A program made the translations under genes and the position numbers. The notes beneath the pieces are model-generated. The model saw only the letters and a list, made by a program, of their open reading frames with translations. It ran no database searches and was not told where the DNA came from. A stretch of DNA of 64,000 nt from Patescibacteria group bacterium (GTDB taxonomy: Bacteria; Patescibacteriota; Patescibacteriia; 2-12-FULL-60-25): positions 1 to 64,000 of the forward strand of contig JAGOQX010000002.1 of assembly GCA_018063105.1 (NCBI GenBank). The letters run 5' to 3'. Positions 1 to 7,601 of this stretch are shown here, piece after piece. Each line of letters starts with the position of its first letter. Position 1 is the first letter of the stretch.

Positions 1-20
1 GGGTAGAATGGTAGCTGAAT

Positions 21-1766
21 ATGAAAAAAATACTGCATGCCATTGGTTTGCTGTTCTGTAGCGTTAGTTTGGCTATCGTTCCGTTTACCACTATTCAGGC
101 GCGGACGGCCGTAGGTTTTTCAGAAAAAATAGAATCATTTACCAGTGATGTTACGGTTCAGCCAAATGGAGATGTACGAGTTGTGGAAACGATTCAGTAT
201 GATTTTGGTGAGAATGAGAAGCATGGAATGTATCGCACTATCCCCCTAGGTTTTACCCCTCGGGGTCAGTTTCGACATACAGAGATTACCGTCGATAGCG
301 TTGTCGATGATACAAAACGAGACTATGAGTATGATATTACGTCCAAAGATCCGGTGAATATCAAAATTGGAGATCCTGATGTTTTTGTAACTGGTCAGAA
401 GACATATATTATTTCATATACCGTCCATCACGAAATCGGATATTTTGATGATTATGATGAAGTCTATTGGAATATCACAGGAGATGCTTGGAAGGTTCCG
501 ATTGAGCAAGTGAAGGCGACGATTACATTGCCAAAACGCATCGCAGCATCTGAATTGAAGATGGCTCAATATTGCGGAGCAGCAGGTCAGCAGGAACAGT
601 GTGGGACGTTTATAACGGGTAAGGATGGAAGCATCGTATTCGAAATGTCTTCTGATCGATTTCTTAAGCCGTTTGAACAGGTGACGGTGGGTATTGGTTT
701 TCCAAAAGGCTTGGTCTCTGTTCCGAGTGTGCAAGATCTGGTTTGGTATTATGTGACGCAGTTATGGTTTTTGCCGCTTCCATTTCTTATCGCACTGTTT
801 TGGTTTCGTAAGCGTATTGTCTTTTGGAAAAATCATCGCGCATATTTTCGGAAAAATACGATTATTGCAGAGTATGATGCAGGGGGATTTGATCCATTAG
901 AGGCTTCGATTCTTGTGAATGGGAAAGCGAAGAATTCAGACATATCTGCATTGATCGTGTCCCTGGCGATTCGTGGATACCTTAAGATTGAAAATAAGGA
1001 TGATGAGTTTGTCTTTCATCAGCTCAAAGAAGCTGACCCTGAAGGAAAACCGTATGAAAGAACGTTGTTGAAGCAATTAGATGATAAGCACGAATCTGAT
1101 TTGGATCGGGGGTTTGGAGTTTGTGCAGGAAAGGCGATCAAAACTGCTGAAACAAGTTTATTAGCACGTGATTACCTGACAAAATCCGGAGCATTTCATG
1201 GACAGGAAAAAGTGGTTTCGGTCATGCTGGGATTTTTTCTCGCGTTGAACCCAGGATTGTTTATTTGGGTTCTCGTGGGTAAGGCGGCTGGTTTTGCTTT
1301 TTCTGGTGCTTGCGTCCTTATTGCTATTGTTGGCTTATTTTTGAAGCCTCGATCCGTCTATTTGGTTGAGAAAGGATTTGAAGCGGAGCGAAAGTTGTTA
1401 GGATTGAAACTATATCTTGAGGTTGCTGAAGCGGATCGAATCAAGTTTGCAAATGCACCCGCAAAAACGCCGGAGCTGTTTGAGAAGTTGCTGCCGTATG
1501 CCATGATTTTTCATCTGGAAGAAAAGTGGGCAAAGGAATTTGAAGGAATCTACGTTGACCCTCCTACATGGTATGTCGGGAGCACGGCTGCATTTTCATC
1601 CATGGTCTTTGTGCATAGCTTCAGCTCAATGAATGCCGTTGCATCGCAAGCAATTGCATCCAGCGTCCCATCATCATCTCGATCATCGTGGGGCGGTTCC
1701 TCGGGTTCGAGCGGAGGCGGATCATCCGGAGGCGGTGGCGGAGGTGGCGGTGGGGGGAGTTGGTAG
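21..1766 (+). CDS. DUF2207-family membrane protein
   Basis: 581 aa. An N-terminal signal peptide (about residues 1-28, ending in IQA) is followed by an extracytoplasmic beta-rich region to about residue 230 with the DUF2207 pattern (a bipartite 'GMYRTIPL' stretch near residue 70). A membrane segment lies at about 242-265, a cytoplasmic domain follows, and a hydrophobic pair lies at about 400-445. The C-terminus is a Ser/Gly tail ending in GGGGGSW, which is typical of DUF2207 proteins. Family function is unknown; it is a membrane protein widely found in Patescibacteria and Gram-positives. It is followed 21 nt later by a nucleotidyltransferase gene. The family call is from sequence pattern memory and is fairly secure; the role is not known. 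Confidence 0.85.
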   Translation: MKKILHAIGLLFCSVSLAIVPFTTIQARTAVGFSEKIESFTSDVTVQPNGDVRVVETIQYDFGENEKHGMYRTIPLGFTPRGQFRHTEITVDSVVDDTKRDYEYDITSKDPVNIKIGDPDVFVTGQKTYIISYTVHHEIGYFDDYDEVYWNITGDAWKVPIEQVKATITLPKRIAASELKMAQYCGAAGQQEQCGTFITGKDGSIVFEMSSDRFLKPFEQVTVGIGFPKGLVSVPSVQDLVWYYVTQLWFLPLPFLIALFWFRKRIVFWKNHRAYFRKNTIIAEYDAGGFDPLEASILVNGKAKNSDISALIVSLAIRGYLKIENKDDEFVFHQLKEADPEGKPYERTLLKQLDDKHESDLDRGFGVCAGKAIKTAETSLLARDYLTKSGAFHGQEKVVSVMLGFFLALNPGLFIWVLVGKAAGFAFSGACVLIAIVGLFLKPRSVYLVEKGFEAERKLLGLKLYLEVAEADRIKFANAPAKTPELFEKLLPYAMIFHLEEKWAKEFEGIYVDPPTWYVGSTAAFSSMVFVHSFSSMNAVASQAIASSVPSSSRSSWGGSSGSSGGGSSGGGGGGGGGGSW

Positions 1767-1787
1767 AATGAAAATAGATCAGGTAGG

Positions 1788-2513
1788 ATGTCCTCACTGT
1801 CTATGATCCGCCATGCCATTATCCTTGCTGGAGGCCAAGGTTCTCGTCTTCGTCCTGTGACGCTTGAAATTCCAAAACCGTTGGTGACGGTTCAGGGGGT
1901 TCCGATTGCGACCTGGCTTGTGCAATTGTTTGCGCGTCATGGTGTTGAGCGGGTAACCGTTATTTATCCAACGATGTGGAAACAGAAGTTTGAGGAGTGG
2001 TCGCGTGGACCTCATTCAATCCCGATCCAGCTATTTGAAGAAACGGAACCGATGGGGACGATGGGTGCGCTGGTTCATCATTTTTCGTTGGAGGATGAGC
2101 CGGTGTTTGTGACGAACGGGGATGAGCTGAAAGGACTTGATCTTGGGATCTTGTCTCAATTTCATGAAGAGAGGAAAGCGGATGATCCGGGTCATGCCGT
2201 TACGATCGCGTTAGTTCGTGTGGCGAACCCCTCTGAGTACGGCGTTGCGGAAATGGATGGTCATCGGATTTCTCGATTTCATGAAAAGCCAGAGATCCCT
2301 CCATCAACATTAATCAGTTCCGGTCTCTACGTGATTGAGCCGTCCGTCTTGCGCGAAGTTTCCAAAGAGCAAAAATTTCTGATGTTTGAAAAACAATTAT
2401 TTCCACGTCTTGCCGAGGAGCGGCGTCTTGGTGGGTGTCCATTGGATGGTGCTTGGTATGATTGTGGAACGATGGAGCGCTGGGAAAAAGCGATTCGAGA
2501 GTGGCGAGGCTGA
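1788..2513 (+). CDS. NDP-sugar nucleotidyltransferase (mannose-1-P guanylyltransferase / glucose-1-P thymidylyltransferase-like)
   Basis: 241 aa, one nucleotidyltransferase (NTP_transferase) domain. The signature AGGQGSRLRPVT at residues 13-24 followed by IPKPLV binds the nucleotide and phosphates; VFVTNGDEL near residue 105 carries the metal-binding Asp. The enzyme transfers an NMP group to a sugar-1-phosphate, giving an activated sugar for surface glycans. The length matches single-domain family members with no C-terminal hexapeptide-repeat domain. The start at 1788 has a weak AGG-rich site just upstream; a second ATG at 1803 is possible. The exact sugar and nucleotide cannot be told from sequence alone. 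Confidence 0.85.
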   Translation: MSSLSMIRHAIILAGGQGSRLRPVTLEIPKPLVTVQGVPIATWLVQLFARHGVERVTVIYPTMWKQKFEEWSRGPHSIPIQLFEETEPMGTMGALVHHFSLEDEPVFVTNGDELKGLDLGILSQFHEERKADDPGHAVTIALVRVANPSEYGVAEMDGHRISRFHEKPEIPPSTLISSGLYVIEPSVLREVSKEQKFLMFEKQLFPRLAEERRLGGCPLDGAWYDCGTMERWEKAIREWRG

Positions 2514-2540
2514 GTTTTAACCGCGTGGTATTATCATCGT

Positions 2541-3776
2541 ATGAAATCAATTTCTTCATTTGTGCGTCGTGTATTTGGGCTTCGTATTCCGGTAACAGCT
2601 GATGGATATTTGTTGGAGGTCGTGACTGTTCCGGCTGAACTTGATCAGATCGAATCCATTCCGATCGAACTACAGTACGTATTGTCGTTGAAACCGTCTC
2701 GCGTTGAGGCGTTTCGTGGTTTTTTGGAGCAAGGGTATGGCGTCGGTGTTCGATCAGTTGAGAAAACGCCAGAACGAATTCTACAAGCCGTTGAGCATAT
2801 CTCACGCCTCTCGCAAGCGAATACGATTATTCCGTGGCTAGAAGGGTTGTTGCGACGCGAAGAGTTTCCATCATTTACGCTTGATGAGATGGAACGTGCT
2901 GCAGAAAAAGGCGTGAACCTGAACGAAGAGGTCCGAGTGATTTTGTCTCATCGATATGAGTTCACAAAAATTATTCTCGTTGATCTGCATAATCGATGCA
3001 TCGGAGCGGCGGAGCAGAATATGGTACAGGAGTTGAATCAGGAGCTGTTCCCATTGGCTATCGAATCAATTATTCATCGTATCGTTTTCGATTCTGCGCA
3101 TACCCGAACGGAAGTTGCACAGTCTATTTTGAAAGCACTTATTATCGTAGGTCCAATTGCACATACGTTGGAACACGTTGTGTCTGGGTTGGGGAAAGTA
3201 TTTGCCGCAAGCGTTGATGATGTACTCACCGAGGTTGCGGAATTGTTTGCGCTTCGTGGTTCTGGATTTACCTGGCGCCAATTAGCTCGTCGATCACGAA
3301 TTTTGATTCCGGTTTTTTTCCTCGCAACATATGGAGCGTTTCATGTTGAGACGGTGATTCAGCAGGGTCATCTTGCCGCTGCCGGTGCATTATTTGGACT
3401 TTCCGCTGTGTCGCTTTCGCTTGTGACAGCGATCCAGTCAATCGGAATGTACCGTCAGGCATTTCTTTCGTTGGTTACTCAGGGAAAATTTCGGTTGGCA
3501 GCAGGGGAGCGGTTGATATGGGTAGCGTTGCGCCAAGACTTTACTAACCCAGCTCGACTAGGTCTTTTTATTGGGGCAGTGGCGTCTCCATTTGTTTCGG
3601 CAATCGTTTTCACGGGGTGGTCATCCTTGGTGCACAACGGCTGGATGTTGGCCTTACTCGGGTCCGTTGAATCCGTTATTGCCGGATGCGCGGTTATTAG
3701 TGCAAAGCGCATTGAACGTTGGCGATTTCATTCAAAACTAAAAAAACAGATTACTCGCCAATATCGACGTATCTGA
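2541..3776 (+). CDS. Uncharacterised multi-pass membrane protein
   Basis: 411 aa; I do not recognise the family. The N-terminal 240 residues are soluble-looking and helical, with many charged residues. Four hydrophobic segments follow, at about 252-270, 280-300, 340-360 and 368-392. The C-terminus is short and basic (KLKKQITRQYRR). It starts 27 nt after the nucleotidyltransferase and may be cotranscribed with it. Codon use matches its neighbours, so it looks native. No catalytic motif is visible. Confidence 0.7.
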   Translation: MKSISSFVRRVFGLRIPVTADGYLLEVVTVPAELDQIESIPIELQYVLSLKPSRVEAFRGFLEQGYGVGVRSVEKTPERILQAVEHISRLSQANTIIPWLEGLLRREEFPSFTLDEMERAAEKGVNLNEEVRVILSHRYEFTKIILVDLHNRCIGAAEQNMVQELNQELFPLAIESIIHRIVFDSAHTRTEVAQSILKALIIVGPIAHTLEHVVSGLGKVFAASVDDVLTEVAELFALRGSGFTWRQLARRSRILIPVFFLATYGAFHVETVIQQGHLAAAGALFGLSAVSLSLVTAIQSIGMYRQAFLSLVTQGKFRLAAGERLIWVALRQDFTNPARLGLFIGAVASPFVSAIVFTGWSSLVHNGWMLALLGSVESVIAGCAVISAKRIERWRFHSKLKKQITRQYRRI

Positions 3777-3830
3777 AGGATGTGTATCCATGAAATAAAA
3801 CGATGGATTTGTTCATCTAAGCTTTGTTGT

Positions 3831-4208
3831 TTAGCGCTTAATATGTTCTTGCGGATTTTGTAAATCTTTGGACATGATTTTTTTGGTGTTTGGGTCATAT
3901 GTTGAGTAGACCTCGATAGCCCACCAAGAGAAATATGTTGAAAATTTATAAAATTTTGAACCACGTCTTTGTGAGAGATTATGTAAATATTGATTCGCTG
4001 CGATAGGGATGAGTTGTAGGCAAGTTCGGTATAGTTGATGCTGTTCCTTTTTGGGAATGTTGGCAATGTGGTGTTCGCCAATTTTTTTGATGATTTGTGA
4101 AATTGATTGTTTTGTTTTTGTATATGTCTTTGTGTCATGTACTAGCAATAGCAGCCATTCATCAGCCGTGATTTTAGTTGGATCCATCGGTATTTTTTTT
4201 GATTGCAT
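3831..4208 (-). CDS. Small protein with a sigma-70 region 2.3/2.4-like motif
   Basis: 125 aa on the minus strand. A longer in-frame reading exists upstream, but its extra N-terminus is only the antisense of the GC-rich gene at 4285-4515, so I start at the ATG at 4208. The central residues (about 81-99) read RRGSKFYKFSTYFSWWAIE, closely resembling the FSTYxxWW core of sigma-70 region 2.3/2.4 (compare YRFSTYASWW in the sigma factor at 37807-39027). No region 4 is present. It could be a mini-sigma, a sigma mimic or a diverged DNA-binding protein. A promoter TTGCAC-17-TATGCT lies directly upstream and predicts a leader of about 4 nt. The ORF is probably real, but its function is not established. 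Confidence 0.6.
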   Translation of the reverse strand: MQSKKIPMDPTKITADEWLLLLVHDTKTYTKTKQSISQIIKKIGEHHIANIPKKEQHQLYRTCLQLIPIAANQYLHNLSQRRGSKFYKFSTYFSWWAIEVYSTYDPNTKKIMSKDLQNPQEHIKR

Positions 4209-4213
4209 AATTA

Positions 4214-4242
4214 TTGACAGCATACAAATAAACTGATATATG
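4214..4242 (+). promoter_or_regulatory. Strong promoter for the 76-aa GC-rich gene
   Basis: TTGACA at 4214-4219, a 17-bp spacer, and TATATG at 4237-4242. The predicted start is near 4249, downstream of an ATG at 4240, which rules that ATG out and supports the GTG at 4285. It overlaps the divergent promoter for the minus-strand gene over nearly its whole length. Confidence 0.7.
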
Positions 4243-4247
4243 TGCAA
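4219..4247 (-). promoter_or_regulatory. Promoter for the sigma-like 125-aa gene, interlocked with the + strand promoter
   Basis: Read on the minus strand: TTGCAC (plus 4242-4247), a 17-bp spacer, TATGCT (plus 4219-4224). The predicted start is near 4212, four bases before the ATG at 4208. The -10 of one promoter lies next to the -35 of the other, so RNA polymerase cannot bind both at once. Confidence 0.6.
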
Positions 4248-4284
4248 TTGTCGCTTGTTATTGCGACAGAGAGGGAAGGGTCTC

Positions 4285-4515
4285 GTGGGTAAATGGGGCA
4301 GCGCGAAGGATGTGGGCAAGCACACGGGCGTCTCCTCGAGGGAGGCGGCAAGGGCTGGCCACGACGCGCGTGACGACATGGCCTCTTCGGGGTTCCTGTC
4401 GGAGCGCAACGAGTCGAAGACGTCGGACTCCCCGGAGGGCGGGATTCTGAGCCGGATCTTCAGCGGGCTCGGGTTCGGCGCCGACAAGGACGACGACGGG
4501 ACCAAGGGGCTCTAG
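4285..4515 (+). CDS. Small GC-rich hydrophilic protein, unknown
   Basis: 76 aa starting at GTG 4285, five bases after a strong ribosome-binding site (GAGGGAAGGG at 4271-4280). The product is Lys/Asp/Ser/Gly-rich with no membrane segment; it begins GKWGSAKDVGKHTG and ends with a glycine patch and an acidic tail. Base composition is far more GC-rich than the flanks, with G/C at most third positions. It is monocistronic, with a strong promoter (4214-4242) and a hairpin terminator (4568-4599). I do not recognise the family. The combination of promoter, Shine-Dalgarno, codon bias and terminator makes it a likely real, possibly transferred gene. Confidence 0.65.
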   Translation: MGKWGSAKDVGKHTGVSSREAARAGHDARDDMASSGFLSERNESKTSDSPEGGILSRIFSGLGFGADKDDDGTKGL

Positions 4516-4567
4516 CCTCTTGGGGTGCATTTCGACTAGCTAGGATGGGCACATTGCCTGTCCACGG

Positions 4568-4599
4568 GGCGCGCGTACGAACTTGTATGTGCGCCTTTT
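4568..4599 (+). terminator. Rho-independent terminator
   Basis: An 11-bp stem (4568-4578 with 4585-4595, two G-T pairs) with loop GAACTT and then TTTT. It closes the 76-aa gene. Confidence 0.75.
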
Positions 4600-4690
4600 A
4601 ATTATGAGATTGTTTTTTTGTGGGATTTTCTTAAAATAAGTGTAAAGAGTCTTCTTTTAGTGCTTTGAGTTGGTTATAACTATTGCAGTG

Positions 4691-4726
4691 CTCTGACTCG
4701 ACAGGTCAGAGAAACTCAGGTACAGT
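4691..4726 (+). promoter_or_regulatory. lepB promoter with inverted repeat around the -35
   Basis: TCGACA at 4698-4703, a 17-bp spacer, TACAGT at 4721-4726. The predicted start is near 4733, three bases before the lepB ATG. The -35 sits in the centre of a perfect 7-bp inverted repeat, CTCTGAC (4691-4697) and GTCAGAG (4705-4711), which could be an operator. Confidence 0.5.
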
Positions 4727-4735
4727 GGCTGGTAC

Positions 4736-5338
4736 ATGACCTTCCCATTTTCTCGTCGTTCAGAGCTATCGGAGGAGTTGCCAAAGAAGGCTGCGCTGGG
4801 TTTTTTGTTTGAATTGATCCAGGTGATGGCAATTTCGTTGGCAATCATTATTCCGGTCCGGTATTTTCTCATTCAGCCGTTTTATGTGAAAGGGGCTTCA
4901 ATGGAGCCGAATTTCTTTGATCAGGAATATCTGATTATTGATGAGCTCTCGTATCGGTTTCATCAACCGCAACGTGGTGATATCGTTGTGTTCCGCTATC
5001 CAAATGATCCAAAACAGTTCTTTATCAAGCGGGTGATCGGTCTTCCTGGAGAAACGGTTGATATTGCGGGTGGTCAAGTCAAAATATTTAACACAAAGGA
5101 TCCGAATGGAGTTCTGTTGGATGAATCCTCGTATCTTGATCAGGACTTTACAGCAACAACGCGAACGGTGACGCTGAAGAATGATGAATACTTTGTTCTC
5201 GGTGACAATCGTGCTGCTAGTTTGGACTCTCGGTATTTTGGTCCTGTAAAGCGAACGTTTATTGTCGGCCGAGTGTGGCTTCGCGGTTGGCCGTTTGATC
5301 GATGGAAGATTTTTCAGGATCCGCAGTATTCAATCTAA
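4736..5338 (+). CDS. lepB: Signal peptidase I
   Basis: 200 aa, S26 family. It removes signal peptides from exported proteins on the outer face of the membrane, so it serves the surface proteins encoded around it. One N-terminal membrane segment lies at about 25-48. The catalytic Ser is S55 in GASMEPN and the general-base Lys is K98 in FFIKRVIGLPGE; the GDNRAASLDSRYFG box lies near 160. The length is that of a compact single-TM enzyme. No Shine-Dalgarno is seen, and the upstream promoter predicts an essentially leaderless transcript. Confidence 0.95.
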   Translation: MTFPFSRRSELSEELPKKAALGFLFELIQVMAISLAIIIPVRYFLIQPFYVKGASMEPNFFDQEYLIIDELSYRFHQPQRGDIVVFRYPNDPKQFFIKRVIGLPGETVDIAGGQVKIFNTKDPNGVLLDESSYLDQDFTATTRTVTLKNDEYFVLGDNRAASLDSRYFGPVKRTFIVGRVWLRGWPFDRWKIFQDPQYSI

Positions 5339-5350
5339 CCAATATTCTCT

Positions 5351-6697
5351 ATGAAACCTGTAAAAAAAGTAGCTCCAAAAACAGAGACTCCAAAGAAACC
5401 TGCAGAATCGGCAAAGAAGGCTCCGGCTCAGATCGGATTGGTTCGCGGCATGCGTGACCTGTTGCCTCAAGATCAGCCAATTTGGGATTTGATGCGCGAC
5501 AAGGCAAGAGAATTGGCAAAGTCCTATAACTTTGATCGGATTGATACGCCGTTACTCGAAGAGACGAATTTATTTGTTCGTGGTGTTGGAAAGCAAACGG
5601 ATATTGTTGAAAAAGAACTGTTTAGTTTTGATACGCTTGGTGGAGAGCATGTCTCGCTGCGTCCAGAGAGCACGGCTTCGACGATGCGTGCATACATTCA
5701 CCACGGCATGTTGAATCAATCGCAGCCGGTAAAGTTGTGGTCTGTTGGCCCGATGTTCCGTCATGATCGTCCGCAGCACAACCGGTATCGTCAATTTCAA
5801 CAATTTGCCTGTGAAATTATTGGTGACGCAAATGCGGTCATTGATGCACAGTTGATTTTGGTGTCCTATTTGTTTTTGAAAGAGCTGGGTGTTGAAGCAA
5901 CGGTGCATATTAATTCTATCGGTACTCCAGAGTCACGAGTGAATTACAAGAACGCGTTGGTTTCCTATTTCCGCACCAAGCGAAACAAACTTTCCGAAGA
6001 AGACAAGAAGCGATTGTTAAAAAATCCGATGCGCTTGCTTGATTCCAAGGAACCAGGGATGCAAGAGCTCAAAGCAGAGGCGCCTCAGATTGTTGATTGG
6101 TTGGACGAAGAGTCAAAGGCGCACTTCATGCGTGTCTTGGAATATCTTGATGAGTTAAACATTCCATATCAGCTTGATCCGTACCTGGTTCGCGGTTTGG
6201 ATTATTACACGCGCACCGTATTTGAATTCTATTCATCTTCAACGGATCCAGAGCTTGCACAATCTGCACTTGGTGGTGGAGGGCGATATGATGGGTTAGC
6301 CGAGATTCTCGGAGGCCGCCCAACGCCGGCCGCAGGTTTTGCTATCGGCATGGATCGTGTATTCAATCAGTTAAAGGAGACGGCGGTGGCACAACAGCCA
6401 ACCTGTGAGATTTTCGTTGCTCACCTCGGTGATCAGGGGCGAAAGCGTGCTTTGGCTGTTTTTGAAGAGCTTCGCAAGGCGGGATTACGCGCTGGTGAAG
6501 CGTTTGCGAAAGACGCAATTAAGGCTCAGATGGAAATGGCAAATCGAAAAAACGCAAAATTTGCCGTGATTATTGGCCAAAAAGAGGTGATTGATGGCAC
6601 GGCCATTATTCGAGATATGGACGCAGGAACGCAAGAAATCATTGATGTTCGCAAGGTTGTCCACGAATTGCAGAAAAAGTTGGGAAAAGCGGTTTAA
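5351..6697 (+). CDS. hisS: Histidyl-tRNA synthetase
   Basis: 448 aa class II synthetase charging tRNA-His. A Lys/Pro/Ala-rich extension (about residues 1-27) precedes the normal start region (GLVRGMRDLLP). Motif 2 lies around MFRHDRPQHNRYRQFQQ (about 136-152). The histidine-specific motifs are GLDYYTRTVFE (about 284-294) and GGGRYDGL (about 311-318). A C-terminal anticodon-binding domain starts at about 350. It lies 12 nt after lepB, is probably in the same transcript, and is followed by a hairpin at 6719-6745. Confidence 0.95.
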   Translation: MKPVKKVAPKTETPKKPAESAKKAPAQIGLVRGMRDLLPQDQPIWDLMRDKARELAKSYNFDRIDTPLLEETNLFVRGVGKQTDIVEKELFSFDTLGGEHVSLRPESTASTMRAYIHHGMLNQSQPVKLWSVGPMFRHDRPQHNRYRQFQQFACEIIGDANAVIDAQLILVSYLFLKELGVEATVHINSIGTPESRVNYKNALVSYFRTKRNKLSEEDKKRLLKNPMRLLDSKEPGMQELKAEAPQIVDWLDEESKAHFMRVLEYLDELNIPYQLDPYLVRGLDYYTRTVFEFYSSSTDPELAQSALGGGGRYDGLAEILGGRPTPAAGFAIGMDRVFNQLKETAVAQQPTCEIFVAHLGDQGRKRALAVFEELRKAGLRAGEAFAKDAIKAQMEMANRKNAKFAVIIGQKEVIDGTAIIRDMDAGTQEIIDVRKVVHELQKKLGKAV

Positions 6698-6718
6698 TGG
6701 CTCAAGATTGACGAAATG

Positions 6719-6748
6719 GATGCCTTCATCTAAGATGAGGGCATCTTT
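6719..6748 (+). terminator. Hairpin between hisS and rpsU
   Basis: A 12-bp stem (6719-6730 with 6734-6745, one G-T pair), a 3-nt loop and TTT. It is likely a terminator, or an attenuator ahead of rpsU. Confidence 0.6.
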
Positions 6749-6772
6749 AGTATAGAAAGGAGCGTGGGTACC

Positions 6773-7021
6773 ATGACAGAAGTAAAACGAAGAAAAAACG
6801 AAACTTTTGACTCATTCTTGCGCCGTTTTCAACGGCGTATTCAGGCTAGCGGTCAAACGATTCAAACCAAGAAAATTCGCTTTCACAAGAAAGATCCGAG
6901 CAAGAATAAGCGTCGCGAAGGCGCATTGCGTCGCGAAGAGATGCGTGAAGAATACGCATACAAGATGAAGACCGGCCAGATCAAGGAAGATACGCGCCGT
7001 AAACAACCAAATCGCAGATAA
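6773..7021 (+). CDS. rpsU: 30S ribosomal protein S21
   Basis: 82 aa, highly basic, a component of the small ribosomal subunit. The start at ATG 6773 fits the Shine-Dalgarno AAAGGAG at 6756-6762 (10-nt spacing); the in-frame GTG at 6764 is too close to that site. The N-terminus has the S21 pattern (ETFDSFLRRFQRRIQ) followed by an Arg/Lys-rich helical tail. It is one of the few genes here with a strong Shine-Dalgarno. It sits next to yqeY, a pairing common in bacteria. Confidence 0.9.
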   Translation: MTEVKRRKNETFDSFLRRFQRRIQASGQTIQTKKIRFHKKDPSKNKRREGALRREEMREEYAYKMKTGQIKEDTRRKQPNRR

Positions 7022-7041
7022 CCTGCCAGATTTGACCGCCT

Positions 7042-7482
7042 ATGACGATTATTGAACGGATAGATTCAGATTTGAAAGAGGGGATGAAAGCAAAGAACGA
7101 GTCCGTCGTTTCTTCTTTACGCATGGTAAAGTCTGCGTTCAAAAATAAACAGATTGACCTCGGTCATCCATTGACCGATGAAGAAGCAACGTTGGTACTA
7201 CGGACGATCGTTAAACAGTACCGCGATGCGTTATCTGATTTCACCTCTGCCGGCCGAACGGATTTAATGGAAAAGCAAAAAGCTGAGATCGAATTGCTTG
7301 AACGATATCTGCCTGCAGATATCTCAGAAGGAGAGATCGAAGCCATCATCAAGAAAGCCGTTGCTGATACCGGAGCCACGTCTGGTGAGTTTGCAAAAGT
7401 GATGGGCATCGTGATGAAAGAAGTTGCCGGTCGCGCCGACGGAAACGCCGTTCGTGCCATCGTTCAACGGTTGCTCGCATAG
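7042..7482 (+). CDS. yqeY: GatB/YqeY domain protein
   Basis: 146 aa, full length for YqeY. The domain resembles the tRNA-binding tail of the GatB amidotransferase subunit; its exact role is unsettled. Typical features are the N-terminal helical region (RIDSDLKEGMKAKNE), an ERYLP-type motif (LLERYLPADIS, about 93-103) and a C-terminal GADGNAV-like stretch (AGRADGNAVRAIVQRLL). It lies 20 nt after rpsU and is followed by a strong terminator. Confidence 0.92.
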   Translation: MTIIERIDSDLKEGMKAKNESVVSSLRMVKSAFKNKQIDLGHPLTDEEATLVLRTIVKQYRDALSDFTSAGRTDLMEKQKAEIELLERYLPADISEGEIEAIIKKAVADTGATSGEFAKVMGIVMKEVAGRADGNAVRAIVQRLLA

Positions 7483-7512
7483 TTTTGCACACATTGAATA
7501 TCAATTCGGATA

Positions 7513-7546
7513 CACACCCTCAACAACCGTTGAGGGTGTGTTGTTA
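7513..7546 (+). terminator. Rho-independent terminator after yqeY
   Basis: A perfect 10-bp stem (7514-7523 with 7530-7539), a 6-nt loop, then GTTGTTATT. The descending arm also supplies the -35 of the next promoter. Confidence 0.75.
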
Positions 7547-7558
7547 TTCGTGTATACT
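7530..7558 (+). promoter_or_regulatory. Promoter for the first pilin-domain surface protein
   Basis: TTGAGG at 7530-7535, a 17-bp spacer, TATACT at 7553-7558. The predicted start is near 7565. It is embedded in the preceding terminator and supports a start codon at 7578 or 7602, not the in-frame ATG at 7485. Confidence 0.55.
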
Positions 7559-7601
7559 CTGGGAGAACGTTTTCACCATGCCAAATGCTTGTGGCAGATT
7601 T

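Noticed and set aside
1550-1819. Antisense polyproline ORF opposite the glycine-rich tail of the DUF2207 gene
   Set aside because: It is a mirror of the Gly codon run with no start signals of its own.
4240-4284. ATG at 4240 as start of the GC-rich small gene
   Set aside because: It lies inside the -10 box of that gene's promoter; GTG 4285 has a strong Shine-Dalgarno and follows the predicted transcription start.
4209-4505. N-terminal extension of the minus-strand sigma-like gene through the GC-rich region
   Set aside because: The extra residues are low-complexity antisense of the 4285-4515 gene, and a promoter lies next to ATG 4208.
7485-7601. Earlier start for the pilin-domain protein
   Set aside because: It would run through the yqeY terminator and the promoter; the signal peptide begins at the ATG at 7602.
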